Assembly: GCF_004362525.1 (NCBI RefSeq)
Contig: NZ_SNXS01000002.1
Location: forward strand, 186,001 to 250,000
Source: Roseateles toxinivorans
Lineage (GTDB): Bacteria > Pseudomonadota > Gammaproteobacteria > Burkholderiales > Burkholderiaceae_C
Direction of reading: 5' to 3'
DNA: 64,000 nucleotides
The notes beneath the pieces are model-generated. The model was not told the origin of the DNA and did no database searches. It saw only the letters and a program-made list of their open reading frames with translations. The stretch's first letter is position 1. Each line of letters opens with the position of its first letter. Below are positions 55,830 through 62,910 of the stretch, piece by piece. The position numbers and the translations under genes were made by a program.

Positions 55830-56614
55830 TTGCCGTTCAAGGCCTGAGCAAGCAGTTCCGCCAGGCAGGCGGTGGATGGTGGCAACGCAAGCCAGCCCGC
55901 GTGGTTCAGGCCGTGGAGCAGCTGAGCTTTGCCGCGCCCGATGGTCGCATCACCGGCCTCTTGGGCCCCAACGGCGCCGGCAAGACAACGACCTTGCGCA
56001 TGATCGCCGGGCTGATCACGCCCGATGCCGGCAGCATCCAGGTCGACGGCTTCGATGTCACGACCCAGACCAGCGCCGCGCTGGCCCGCATGGGCGTGCT
56101 CAGCGATGCGCGCGGCCTCTACCCCCGCCTCAGCGCCCGCGAGAACATCGTCTATTACGGCCTGCTGCAAGGCATGACCCGCGAGCAGGCCCACGAACGG
56201 GCTGAGGCCCTGGGCGAGCTGCTGGACATGGGCAAGCTGCTCGGCCGCCGCACCGAAGGCTTCAGCCAGGGCGAGCGGATGAAGACGGCACTGGCCCGGG
56301 CCCTGGTCCACGACCCGGCCAATATCATTCTCGACGAGCCAACCAATGGCCTGGACGTGCTGGCCACTCGCGCGCTGCGCGACACGCTGCGCCATCTGCG
56401 CTCGCCCGAGGGTGGAGCCAAGTGCATCGTGTTCTCCAGCCACATCATGCAAGAGGTCGAGCGGCTGTGCGACGAGGTCGTCGTCGTCGCCCACGGCCGC
56501 ACCGTGGCCGAAGGCACGGTGGTCGAGCTGCTGCAGCGCACCGAGCAAAGCGATTTCGAGGAGGCCTTTGTGCAGCTGGCCTTTGCCGAAGAGACAAAGG
56601 GATCCCACCCATGA
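55826..56614 (+). CDS. natA: ABC exporter ATPase, NatA-like
   Basis: This protein has 262 residues. Walker A GPNGAGKTT, signature FSQGERMK and Walker B IILDEPTNGLD; the insert after Walker A (DARGLYPRLSARENIVYYG) and MQEVERLCDEVVVVAHGRTVAEG match NatA of the sodium/drug ABC-2 exporters. It pairs with the permease gene next to it (four-base overlap). Cargo, Na or something else, is not proven here. Confidence 0.88.
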   Translation: MIAVQGLSKQFRQAGGGWWQRKPARVVQAVEQLSFAAPDGRITGLLGPNGAGKTTTLRMIAGLITPDAGSIQVDGFDVTTQTSAALARMGVLSDARGLYPRLSARENIVYYGLLQGMTREQAHERAEALGELLDMGKLLGRRTEGFSQGERMKTALARALVHDPANIILDEPTNGLDVLATRALRDTLRHLRSPEGGAKCIVFSSHIMQEVERLCDEVVVVAHGRTVAEGTVVELLQRTEQSDFEEAFVQLAFAEETKGSHP

Positions 56615-57789
56615 GCCGAGCCGCGCTGGCCCAGTTCGGGGCCGTCTATCGCAAGGAGATCATCGACGCGCTACGCGACCGCCGCACGATGCTGATGGTG
56701 TTGCTGTCCGCCGTGGTGATGGGGCCGGTGTTGTTGGTGGCGCTGTCCTTTCTGATGGCCTCGCTGGAGGAGAAGGCCGAGCAGCGCATCGTCTATGCCG
56801 TCGGCATCGAACACGCCCCCAGCCTGCGCAACTTCATCGAGCGTCAAAGCTATGAGGTCAAGCCGGCGCCGGCCGACTACGAGGCCCGGCTGCGCAACGC
56901 GCAGTGGGGCGACCCGGTGCTGTTGGTGCCGCAGGATTTCGAGGTCAGGCTGCTGCGCGGCGAGCAACCCAGTCTCGAGCTGATATCTGACAGCGCCAAT
57001 CAGCGCGCCAGCGGCGGCGTTGGCACGCTGCAAGGCCTGGTGCGTGCCTTCGGCCGCGAGCGGGCCTCGCTGAGCCTGGTGCTGCGCGGCGTGTCGCTGG
57101 ATCTGCTGACGCCGCTGGAGCTGGAGGAGCGCGATCTGGCCAGCACCCAGACACGCGCGGCGCGGCTGACCGGCATCCTGCCCTTCTTCGTCATCCTGGC
57201 CGTGGTCTCGGGCTCGCTGAGCGCGGCACTGGACAGCACCGCCGGCGAGCGCGAGCGCGGCTCGCTGGAGCCGCTGCTGATGAATCCGGCCGAAGGCTGG
57301 GCACTGGTGGCCGGCAAATGGGGGGCGGTGGCCAGCGTGGGCATGCTGATCGCCACCCTGAGCTGCCTGAGTTTTCTGCCCGGCCAGTGGCTGTTGCGCA
57401 GCGACAGCCTGCAGGCGATGTTCCAGTACGGGCCCAAGGAAGCCGGGGCCTTTCTGGTGCTGCTGCTGCCGCTGGCCGCCGCGTTGAGCGCCGTACTGAT
57501 GGCGGTGGCGATACGCTGCAAGTCATTCAAGGAGGCGCAGGCCAGCAGCACCTTCGTCGTCATGGGCGTGTCCTTCCTGCCCATGGTGACCCTGTTCAAT
57601 CAGGGCGTTGAAGCGCCCTGGCAGATCTGGGTGCCGGCGCTGGCCCAGAACACCCTGATGACGCGAGTGCTCAAGGGCGAAGGGCTGGATGCGCTGCAGA
57701 TACTGGCACCGCTGGCAGTGTGCGTTGCCTTGACCGTGGCATGCCTGTGGTTCGTGGCGAAATCGCTGCGGGCCGCGGCCACCCGCTAG
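56611..57789 (+). CDS. natB: ABC-2 permease, NatB-like
   Basis: This protein has 392 residues. One N-terminal membrane segment, a large extracytoplasmic loop (about 45-180), then five to six more segments (ILPFFVILAVVSGSLSAALDS, FLVLLLPLAAALSAVLMAVA, TFVVMGVSFLPMVTLF). The AGERERGSLEPLLMNPA motif before the TM bundle is the ABC-2 family hallmark. End of the MaoC-hydrolase-natAB operon. Confidence 0.88.
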   Translation: MSRAALAQFGAVYRKEIIDALRDRRTMLMVLLSAVVMGPVLLVALSFLMASLEEKAEQRIVYAVGIEHAPSLRNFIERQSYEVKPAPADYEARLRNAQWGDPVLLVPQDFEVRLLRGEQPSLELISDSANQRASGGVGTLQGLVRAFGRERASLSLVLRGVSLDLLTPLELEERDLASTQTRAARLTGILPFFVILAVVSGSLSAALDSTAGERERGSLEPLLMNPAEGWALVAGKWGAVASVGMLIATLSCLSFLPGQWLLRSDSLQAMFQYGPKEAGAFLVLLLPLAAALSAVLMAVAIRCKSFKEAQASSTFVVMGVSFLPMVTLFNQGVEAPWQIWVPALAQNTLMTRVLKGEGLDALQILAPLAVCVALTVACLWFVAKSLRAAATR

Positions 57790-57807
57790 GCAGGTCTTTG
57801 CTTGACA

Positions 57808-57836
57808 CCTCAAACAAGTGGGCGCCCTGCGCCCAC
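57808..57836 (-). terminator. Hairpin terminator between natB and the peptide locus
   Basis: GTGGGCGC-CCT-GCGCCCAC (57818-57836) is a perfect 8-base stem with a 3-base loop, one base beyond the stop of the minus-strand gene at 57838. Read on the minus strand it is followed by TTGTTT, so it should terminate that gene; it may also slow natB transcription. Confidence 0.65.
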
Positions 57837-57837
57837 C

Positions 57838-58206
57838 TCAAGCCGCCTGCAGCACCCGCTGTACCTCGCTCTGCCAGGGCAGGCCGTGCACAATCTCGTT
57901 GAGGCGGCGCACCGACTCCATGGGGGCCAAGACCTGACCCTCTCGATTGACGAACTGCAGATTGCTGACCAAAGCCATCGGGTCGACCATCGCCACCATG
58001 CCGATGGGCAGCTGCACCCAGTCCCAGGCCACACCGGCCTCGCCCTCGTCCGAGTGGCCGCACCACAGGGTTTGCCCCATCGAGGGCTGGGCGCCGTAGC
58101 CCGCAACCAACACGCGCGTGCTCTGGTGTGTAAGCTGTAATCTTTGCGCACGCTGGGCCTGACACAATACCCGGGGCCATGCATACACAATCCAAGCTGG
58201 AGTCAT
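57838..58206 (-). CDS. Hypothetical protein divergent from the LuxR gene
   Basis: This protein has 122 residues from ATG 58206; the frame is open to 58290, but that start would abut the lux-box-like site. No family recognised. It has several Trp, Met and Gln-rich turns (VAGYGAQPSMGQTLWCGHSDEG, WDWVQLPIGMVAMVDPMALVSNLQFVNREG), no signal peptide and no clear membrane segment. It is divergent from the LuxR-type gene across a 163-base gap holding a lux-box-like site, so it may belong to the same regulon. It ends in its own terminator. Confidence 0.6.
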   Translation of the reverse strand: MTPAWIVYAWPRVLCQAQRAQRLQLTHQSTRVLVAGYGAQPSMGQTLWCGHSDEGEAGVAWDWVQLPIGMVAMVDPMALVSNLQFVNREGQVLAPMESVRRLNEIVHGLPWQSEVQRVLQAA

Positions 58207-58288
58207 TGAGTAAAGTCGTTTGGGGTGGATGAGCCTAAGCAAGTGCTTGGCCTTGACCTCCAGTTTGCGCAAGCCCGGCTGCCTTGGC

Positions 58289-58308
58289 ATCTGTAAAACC
58301 TGTCAGGG
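58289..58308. promoter_or_regulatory. Lux-box-like site 1 (before the LuxR gene)
   Basis: ATCTGTAAAACCTGTCAGGG has the lux-box core CTG-N10-CAG. Its 16-base core shares 12 bases with site 2 at 59131, including CTGTAA and the terminal CAG. It is centred 71 bases before the LuxR start and 92 before the divergent hypothetical gene, so it could serve either. Confidence 0.55.
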
Positions 58309-58369
58309 CAGGCCAAAATACCGATTCAGCGCCCGCCCGTCGTGCGCACCCCAACCATGAGGGATCTTG

Positions 58370-59083
58370 ATGCTGCAGGGCGGCTACCTGTCGGTGCTTG
58401 AAGCCAAAACCCGCGACGAGTTTCGCGCGGAGGTGGTGCGCTTCACCCAGCAGCTGGGGTTCGATACCGTTTCTGCCGTCACGGTCATCGACCACACCTT
58501 GGGCAATACCGAGTTCATTGCGGTGGACAACTGCCCGTCCAGCTACCGGGACACCTTCGACGATCTGAGCCGCGCTCGGCGCGATCCGGTGGTGCAGCAC
58601 TGCAAGCGCCAGAGCGTGCCCATCGTCTGGGACCAGAACACTTATACCGCTGCCGGCCTGGGTGATCTGTGGGAGAGCCAGGCGCGCTACGGCTTTCGTA
58701 CCGGCATCTGCATGGCCCTGCACCTGCCCGAAGGCAAGCACTTCATGTTAGGTGTTGACCGCGATCAAGCGCTGCCGCGAGACTCGACAGAGCTGACGCG
58801 GCTGGTCGCCGATTTGCAATTGTTTGCCGTCCATGCGCTGGACACTGCCATGCGCGTGCTGCTGCCCACCCAGCTGCAGCAGGAGTCTCCAAAGCTCACA
58901 CCCCGCGAGCTGGAGTGCCTGCAGTGGACGATGGAGGGCAAGACGGCCTGGGAGGTCGGCGAGATCCTGGCCATCAGCGAACGCACCGCCGTGCTGCACG
59001 CGCAGAACGCGATGCACAAGCTGGGTTGCTCCACCAAGCACCAGGCGGTGTTGAAGGCCCTGAGACTGGGCCTGCTGCGCTGA
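58370..59083 (+). CDS. LuxR-family regulator with autoinducer-type domain (LuxR solo)
   Basis: This protein has 237 residues from ATG 58370, with an AGGG site. The N-terminal 165 residues match the autoinducer-binding domain: D72-P73 (RRDPVVQHC), W87 (VPIVWD) and G112 (YGFRTGICMAL) occupy the conserved D70, P71, W85 and G113 positions of TraR/LasR. At the W57 and Y61 positions there are Y59 and F63. The HTH is LTPRELECLQWTMEGKTAWEVGEILAISERTAVLHAQNA. No luxI is in the window, so it is a solo here. It lies 142 bases before the double-glycine peptide gene, with a lux-box-like site between. Confidence 0.9.
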   Translation: MLQGGYLSVLEAKTRDEFRAEVVRFTQQLGFDTVSAVTVIDHTLGNTEFIAVDNCPSSYRDTFDDLSRARRDPVVQHCKRQSVPIVWDQNTYTAAGLGDLWESQARYGFRTGICMALHLPEGKHFMLGVDRDQALPRDSTELTRLVADLQLFAVHALDTAMRVLLPTQLQQESPKLTPRELECLQWTMEGKTAWEVGEILAISERTAVLHAQNAMHKLGCSTKHQAVLKALRLGLLR

Positions 59084-59130
59084 GGCCGGCCGCAGCGCGC
59101 TGCGCCCTGCAGCGTTTGCGCTCGTGCGCA

Positions 59131-59150
59131 CACTGTAAGAGTTGACAGTA
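59131..59150 (+). promoter_or_regulatory. Lux-box-like site 2 and promoter of the peptide gene
   Basis: ACTGTAAGAGTTGACAGT (59132-59149) is a dyad with perfect 5-base arms and the lux-box core CTG-N10-CAG. Its right half contains a perfect -35 hexamer TTGACA (59142-59147). A weak -10 (TGGAAT, 59172-59177) would put the box centre near -44, as in LuxR-activated promoters. The peptide gene starts 76 bases downstream. Confidence 0.65.
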
Positions 59151-59225
59151 CCCAGAAGGCGCCCCGCCTGATGGAATCGCTTCCGTGCACGCAAAAAGCA
59201 CTTCACAAACGCCACGGAGCAGACC

Positions 59226-59372
59226 ATGCAAAACCAAACCGCCCAATCCCCTACCCTCGACCAAGCCGCCCTCCAGGACGCACAGCAACAACCGATCGAA
59301 CTGGATCTGCAGCAACTGAAGGCTGTCAGCGGTGGCGACGGATCAGTCTCAACGCCTGTCAAAGGCTGGTAA
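59226..59372 (+). CDS. Double-glycine leader peptide precursor (48 residues)
   Basis: The product is MQNQTAQSPT..., with leader end LDLQQLKAVSGG and tail DGSVSTPVKGW. The leader has the export signature of peptides cut by C39 ABC exporters: Gly-Gly at -2/-1, Val at -4, Leu at -7 and Leu at -12. Cleavage after G37 frees an 11-residue peptide without Cys or Tyr. GGAG lies 7 bases before the ATG. It is followed by HlyD and C39-ABC genes and preceded by a lux-box-like promoter. Too short for ordinary gene calling. Signal peptide or bacteriocin-like role is inferred from context. Confidence 0.8.
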   Translation: MQNQTAQSPTLDQAALQDAQQQPIELDLQQLKAVSGGDGSVSTPVKGW

Positions 59373-59487
59373 TGTCCACAGATCGGGGATGAGGGCCCGG
59401 CGCCGGACCTTGTCTCACCGATCGACTCAATGCTCAGGGAAATGGCTGATACAGCCAGCGACGTTGTACCGGTAGTCTCGCCCTCAA

Positions 59488-60747
59488 ATGGCCTCACTGT
59501 TCAGACCTGAAGCCATCAACGGCCAACGCCAGAACTGGCTGGGCAGCATCACGCTGGTCCGGCCTTTGTCGCTTTCCGTTCTCACTTCCTTTGCCGTTGG
59601 CGCCGCCGTCCTGGTGGGCGCCTATCTCTTTTGGGGCGAGTACACGCGCAAAGCGCGGGTCAGCGGCTATCTGGTGCCGGACCGCGGCCTGCTGCGCGTG
59701 GTGCCGCCGGCAGGTGCGACCATCCTGTCGCGCGAGGTCGCAGAGGGTCAGGTCGTGCGCCGCGGCGATGTGCTGTTCGTGCTGTCGCTGGACAGCAGCA
59801 CCGCCCAGGGCGACACCCAGGCCAGCATCCAGCAAAGCCTGGGGGCCCGCGAACAAAGCCTGCAGCTGGCTGCGCGCCAGCACGGGCTGCTCTTGAAAGA
59901 ACAGCAACAGGATCTCGCACAACGCATGGCCGGCAAGCAGCTCGAACTCGAAGCTGCCGCCGAGGACGCCAAGGTACGCGAGCAGCGTCTGGTGCTGGCC
60001 CGGCAGACGCTGGCCGACTGGGAAGGCCTGAAGCGCGACAACTATGTTTCGGCCGCCCAGGTCCGCATCAAACACCAGGAGGTGCTGGAACTGGAATCGC
60101 AGCGCCTGGGCCTCAAGGGCCGGATCGAAGTGCTGCACCGCGACCTGCAGACCTTGGACGCGCAGCGCCGCGAACTGCCACTGCGAGCGCAGGCGCAGCA
60201 AGGCGAGGTAGAGCGTGCCCTGGCCGCACTGGCCCAGCAGGGCGCAGAGACCGAGGCTAAACGTCGCGTCGTGCTGCGCGCTGCCGAGGACGGCGTGGTC
60301 ACCGCCCTGCAGGCCGAGCCGGGCCAGATGGTGACCGCCGGCCTGGCCCTGGCCAACCTGGTACCGGCCCAGGCGCAGCTGCTGGCGCACCTGTATGCGC
60401 CGTCCAGCGCGGTCGGCTTCTTGCGGCCGGCGCAGGCGGTGCAGCTGCGCTACCAGGCCTTCCCCTATCAAAAATTCGGCCATCAGACCGGCCAGATCGT
60501 GGAGGTCTCGCGCACACCGCTGGCCGCAGCCGAGCTGAGCGCCCTGCCCTTGGCGCTGGCCTCGGGCTCACGTAGCGAGCCGCTGTACCGCATCACCGTC
60601 AGACTGGACCGCCAGGCCGTCGCCGCCCATGGCCAGGACCAGGCGCTGGCCGTGGGCATGCAGCTCGACGCCGATGTGCTGCTGGAGCGCCGCCGGCTGA
60701 TCGAGTGGATCTTCGAACCCCTGCTGAGCGTGGCCCGTCGTGTCTGA
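59488..60747 (+). CDS. HlyD-family periplasmic adaptor of a peptide exporter
   Basis: This protein has 419 residues. A short cytoplasmic N terminus (MASLFRPEAINGQRQNWLGS) is followed by one membrane segment (about 30-50), a lipoyl half (VVPPAGATILSREVAEGQVVRRGDVLFVL), a long alpha-hairpin coiled coil (about 100-250, Gln/Leu/Glu rich), the second lipoyl half (VVLRAAEDGVVTALQAEPGQMVTAGLALANLV) and a beta-barrel region. This is the CvaA/RaxA type of membrane-fusion protein that links a C39 ABC exporter to an outer-membrane channel. It overlaps the exporter gene by eight bases. No TolC-like gene is nearby. Confidence 0.92.
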   Translation: MASLFRPEAINGQRQNWLGSITLVRPLSLSVLTSFAVGAAVLVGAYLFWGEYTRKARVSGYLVPDRGLLRVVPPAGATILSREVAEGQVVRRGDVLFVLSLDSSTAQGDTQASIQQSLGAREQSLQLAARQHGLLLKEQQQDLAQRMAGKQLELEAAAEDAKVREQRLVLARQTLADWEGLKRDNYVSAAQVRIKHQEVLELESQRLGLKGRIEVLHRDLQTLDAQRRELPLRAQAQQGEVERALAALAQQGAETEAKRRVVLRAAEDGVVTALQAEPGQMVTAGLALANLVPAQAQLLAHLYAPSSAVGFLRPAQAVQLRYQAFPYQKFGHQTGQIVEVSRTPLAAAELSALPLALASGSRSEPLYRITVRLDRQAVAAHGQDQALAVGMQLDADVLLERRRLIEWIFEPLLSVARRV

Positions 60748-62902
60748 AGGCCTCTTCGGGGGACTGAATCTCGCCTGGCGCCGCGGCACCAGGCGTACCC
60801 CCGTCATCCTGCAGACCGAGGGCGCCGAGTGCGGCTTGGCCTGCATCGCCATGGTCCTGTCCCACCACGGCCTGCAGACCGATCTGCCGACGCTGCGCAA
60901 GCGCTTCTCGCTGTCCCTCAAGGGCGCAACGATGATTGCCCTGGTGCGCCTGGCCGAACAGCTGAACCTGAGCCCGCGCGCGCTGCGTGCCGAGCCAGAG
61001 CATCTGGCCCAGCTACAACTGCCCTGCGTGCTGCACTGGGACATGAATCACTTCGTCGTGCTGACCTCACTGCGCGGCCAGCTCGCCGTGATCCACGATC
61101 CGGCCCATGGACGGCGCGAATTCAAGCTGAGCGAGCTGTCGCGCCATTTCACCGGCGTGGTTCTGGAGCTGACGCCCACCGAGGGCTTTGCGCCCGGCAA
61201 GCAGCGCCAGCAGTTCAGCCTGCGCCAGCTGCTGGGCAAGGTCACCGGCCTCAAACGCTCGGTGCTGCAGATCATCGCGCTGGCGCTGGCACTGGAGGTC
61301 TTCACCCTGCTGGCGCCCTTCTTCCTGCAATGGGTGGTCGATGGGGTGCTGGTCAGCGCCGATCGCGATCTGCTGGTCACCCTGGGCCTGGGCTTCGGCC
61401 TGCTGGTACTGCTGCAGGTGGCGACCGGCGCGCTGCGCTCCTGGGCGGTGCTGGTGCTGTCGGCAACCTTGAATCTGCAGTGGCTGTCGAATGTATTCGC
61501 CCATCTGCTGCGCCTGCCGCTGGACTGGTTCGAGAAGCGCCATGCCGGCGACATCTGGTCGCGCTTCACCACCGTGCAGCAGATCCAGAAAACCCTGACG
61601 ACCAGCTTTGTCGAGGCGGTGCTGGATGGGCTGATGGTGGTTGTCACGCTGGCGATGATGTGGGTCTATAGCGGCATGCTGACGGCCGTGGCGCTGTCGG
61701 CCGTTGCCGCCTATGCGCTGCTGCGCTGGGCCTTCTTCGCGCCGCTGCGGGCCGCCACCGAGGAGGCCCTGGTCCACGAGGCCAAGCGCTCCAGCCATTT
61801 TCTGGAGTCGCTGCGCGGCGTGCAGGCGATCAAGCTGTTCAATGCCGAGGCCGACCGGCGCTCGCGCTTCATGAACCTGGTCGTCGACAGCATGAATGCC
61901 GACATCGCCACCCGCAAGCTGGATCTGCTGGCCAGCGTGCTGAACAAGCTGCTGTTCGGCGTCGAGCGCATTGCCATCATCTGGCTGGGTGCCCTCTTGG
62001 TGATGGACGCGCGCTTCTCGGTGGGCATGCTGTTCGCCTTCCTGGCCTACAAGGAGCTGTTCGCGCTGCGCATCAGCGGGCTGATCGACAAGGTGATCGA
62101 GCTGTCCATGCTGCGCCTGCAGGGCGAGCGCCTGGCCGATATTGTGCTGACGGCGCCGGAGCCCAATGCCGAGGGCAGCGCGTCCCAACAGGCCCTGTCG
62201 CCTCGGCTGGAACTGGACGATCTGAGCTTTCGCTACTCGGATGCCGAGCCCGAGGTGATCTCGCATTGCAAGCTGGTGATCGAGCCCGGTGAGTCGGTGG
62301 CCATCGTCGGGCCCTCGGGCTGTGGCAAGACCACGCTGCTGAAGCTGATGATTGGCATGCAGCAGGCCCAGGCGGGTGAGGTGAGGATCGGGGGCGTACC
62401 GTTGGCTCGGCTGGGCCAGCGACGCTGGCGCGCCATGTTCGGCACCGTGATGCAGGACGACCAGCTGTTCGCCGGCTCGATCGCCGACAACATCAGCTTC
62501 TTCGACCCGGACGCCGACCAGGCATGGATTGCGGAATGCGCCCGTATGGCTTGCGTGCACGACGAGATCGAGGCCATGCCCATGGCCTATATGAGTCTGA
62601 TCGGGGACATGGGCAGCAGCATTTCCGGCGGTCAGAAGCAGCGCCTGCTGCTCGCCCGAGCGTTGTACAAGCGCCCGCAGATCCTGTTCCTCGACGAGGC
62701 CACCAGCGCGCTCGACGTCGACAAGGAGCGTCAGGTCAACCAGGCGATACGCCAGCTGGCGCTGACCCGGGTGATCGTCGCCCACCGGCCGGAAACGATT
62801 GCGGCGGCCCAGCGTGTGATCGTGCTGCAGGGCGGCCGGGTGGCTCAGGACTTGCGCAGCGTCGGCGGCGGGCCGGGCAACTCGGACGCCAATCGTTCGT
62901 AG
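60740..62902 (+). CDS. C39-peptidase ABC exporter for double-glycine peptides
   Basis: This protein has 720 residues from a GTG at 60740. The N-terminal C39 peptidase is intact: Q25 and C31 (QTEGAECGLACIAM), H104 (WDMNHFVVL) and D120 (VIHDPAHGRR). Six membrane segments span about 170-440; the ATPase follows with Walker A GPSGCGKTT, signature ISGGQKQR and Walker B LFLDEATSALD. It resembles CvaB/RaxB exporters, which cut double-glycine leaders while exporting the peptide. Coupled to the HlyD gene; the precursor with a matching leader lies 1.4 kb upstream. Confidence 0.95.
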   Translation: MSEGLFGGLNLAWRRGTRRTPVILQTEGAECGLACIAMVLSHHGLQTDLPTLRKRFSLSLKGATMIALVRLAEQLNLSPRALRAEPEHLAQLQLPCVLHWDMNHFVVLTSLRGQLAVIHDPAHGRREFKLSELSRHFTGVVLELTPTEGFAPGKQRQQFSLRQLLGKVTGLKRSVLQIIALALALEVFTLLAPFFLQWVVDGVLVSADRDLLVTLGLGFGLLVLLQVATGALRSWAVLVLSATLNLQWLSNVFAHLLRLPLDWFEKRHAGDIWSRFTTVQQIQKTLTTSFVEAVLDGLMVVVTLAMMWVYSGMLTAVALSAVAAYALLRWAFFAPLRAATEEALVHEAKRSSHFLESLRGVQAIKLFNAEADRRSRFMNLVVDSMNADIATRKLDLLASVLNKLLFGVERIAIIWLGALLVMDARFSVGMLFAFLAYKELFALRISGLIDKVIELSMLRLQGERLADIVLTAPEPNAEGSASQQALSPRLELDDLSFRYSDAEPEVISHCKLVIEPGESVAIVGPSGCGKTTLLKLMIGMQQAQAGEVRIGGVPLARLGQRRWRAMFGTVMQDDQLFAGSIADNISFFDPDADQAWIAECARMACVHDEIEAMPMAYMSLIGDMGSSISGGQKQRLLLARALYKRPQILFLDEATSALDVDKERQVNQAIRQLALTRVIVAHRPETIAAAQRVIVLQGGRVAQDLRSVGGGPGNSDANRS

Positions 62903-62910
62903 CTGATGAC

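Noticed and set aside
58296-58312. CCTG-TCAGGG-CAGG repeat as a separate lux box
   Set aside because: The spacer between CTG and CAG is 6, not 10; it overlaps the better-spaced site 58291-58306.
59092-59103. GCAGCGCGCTGC palindrome as terminator of the LuxR gene
   Set aside because: Perfect palindrome but without a T-run; too short and GC-only to call a terminator.
59389-59475. A second small peptide between the precursor and HlyD
   Set aside because: Candidate ATGs give 26-28 residue products with no leader motif or ribosome site.
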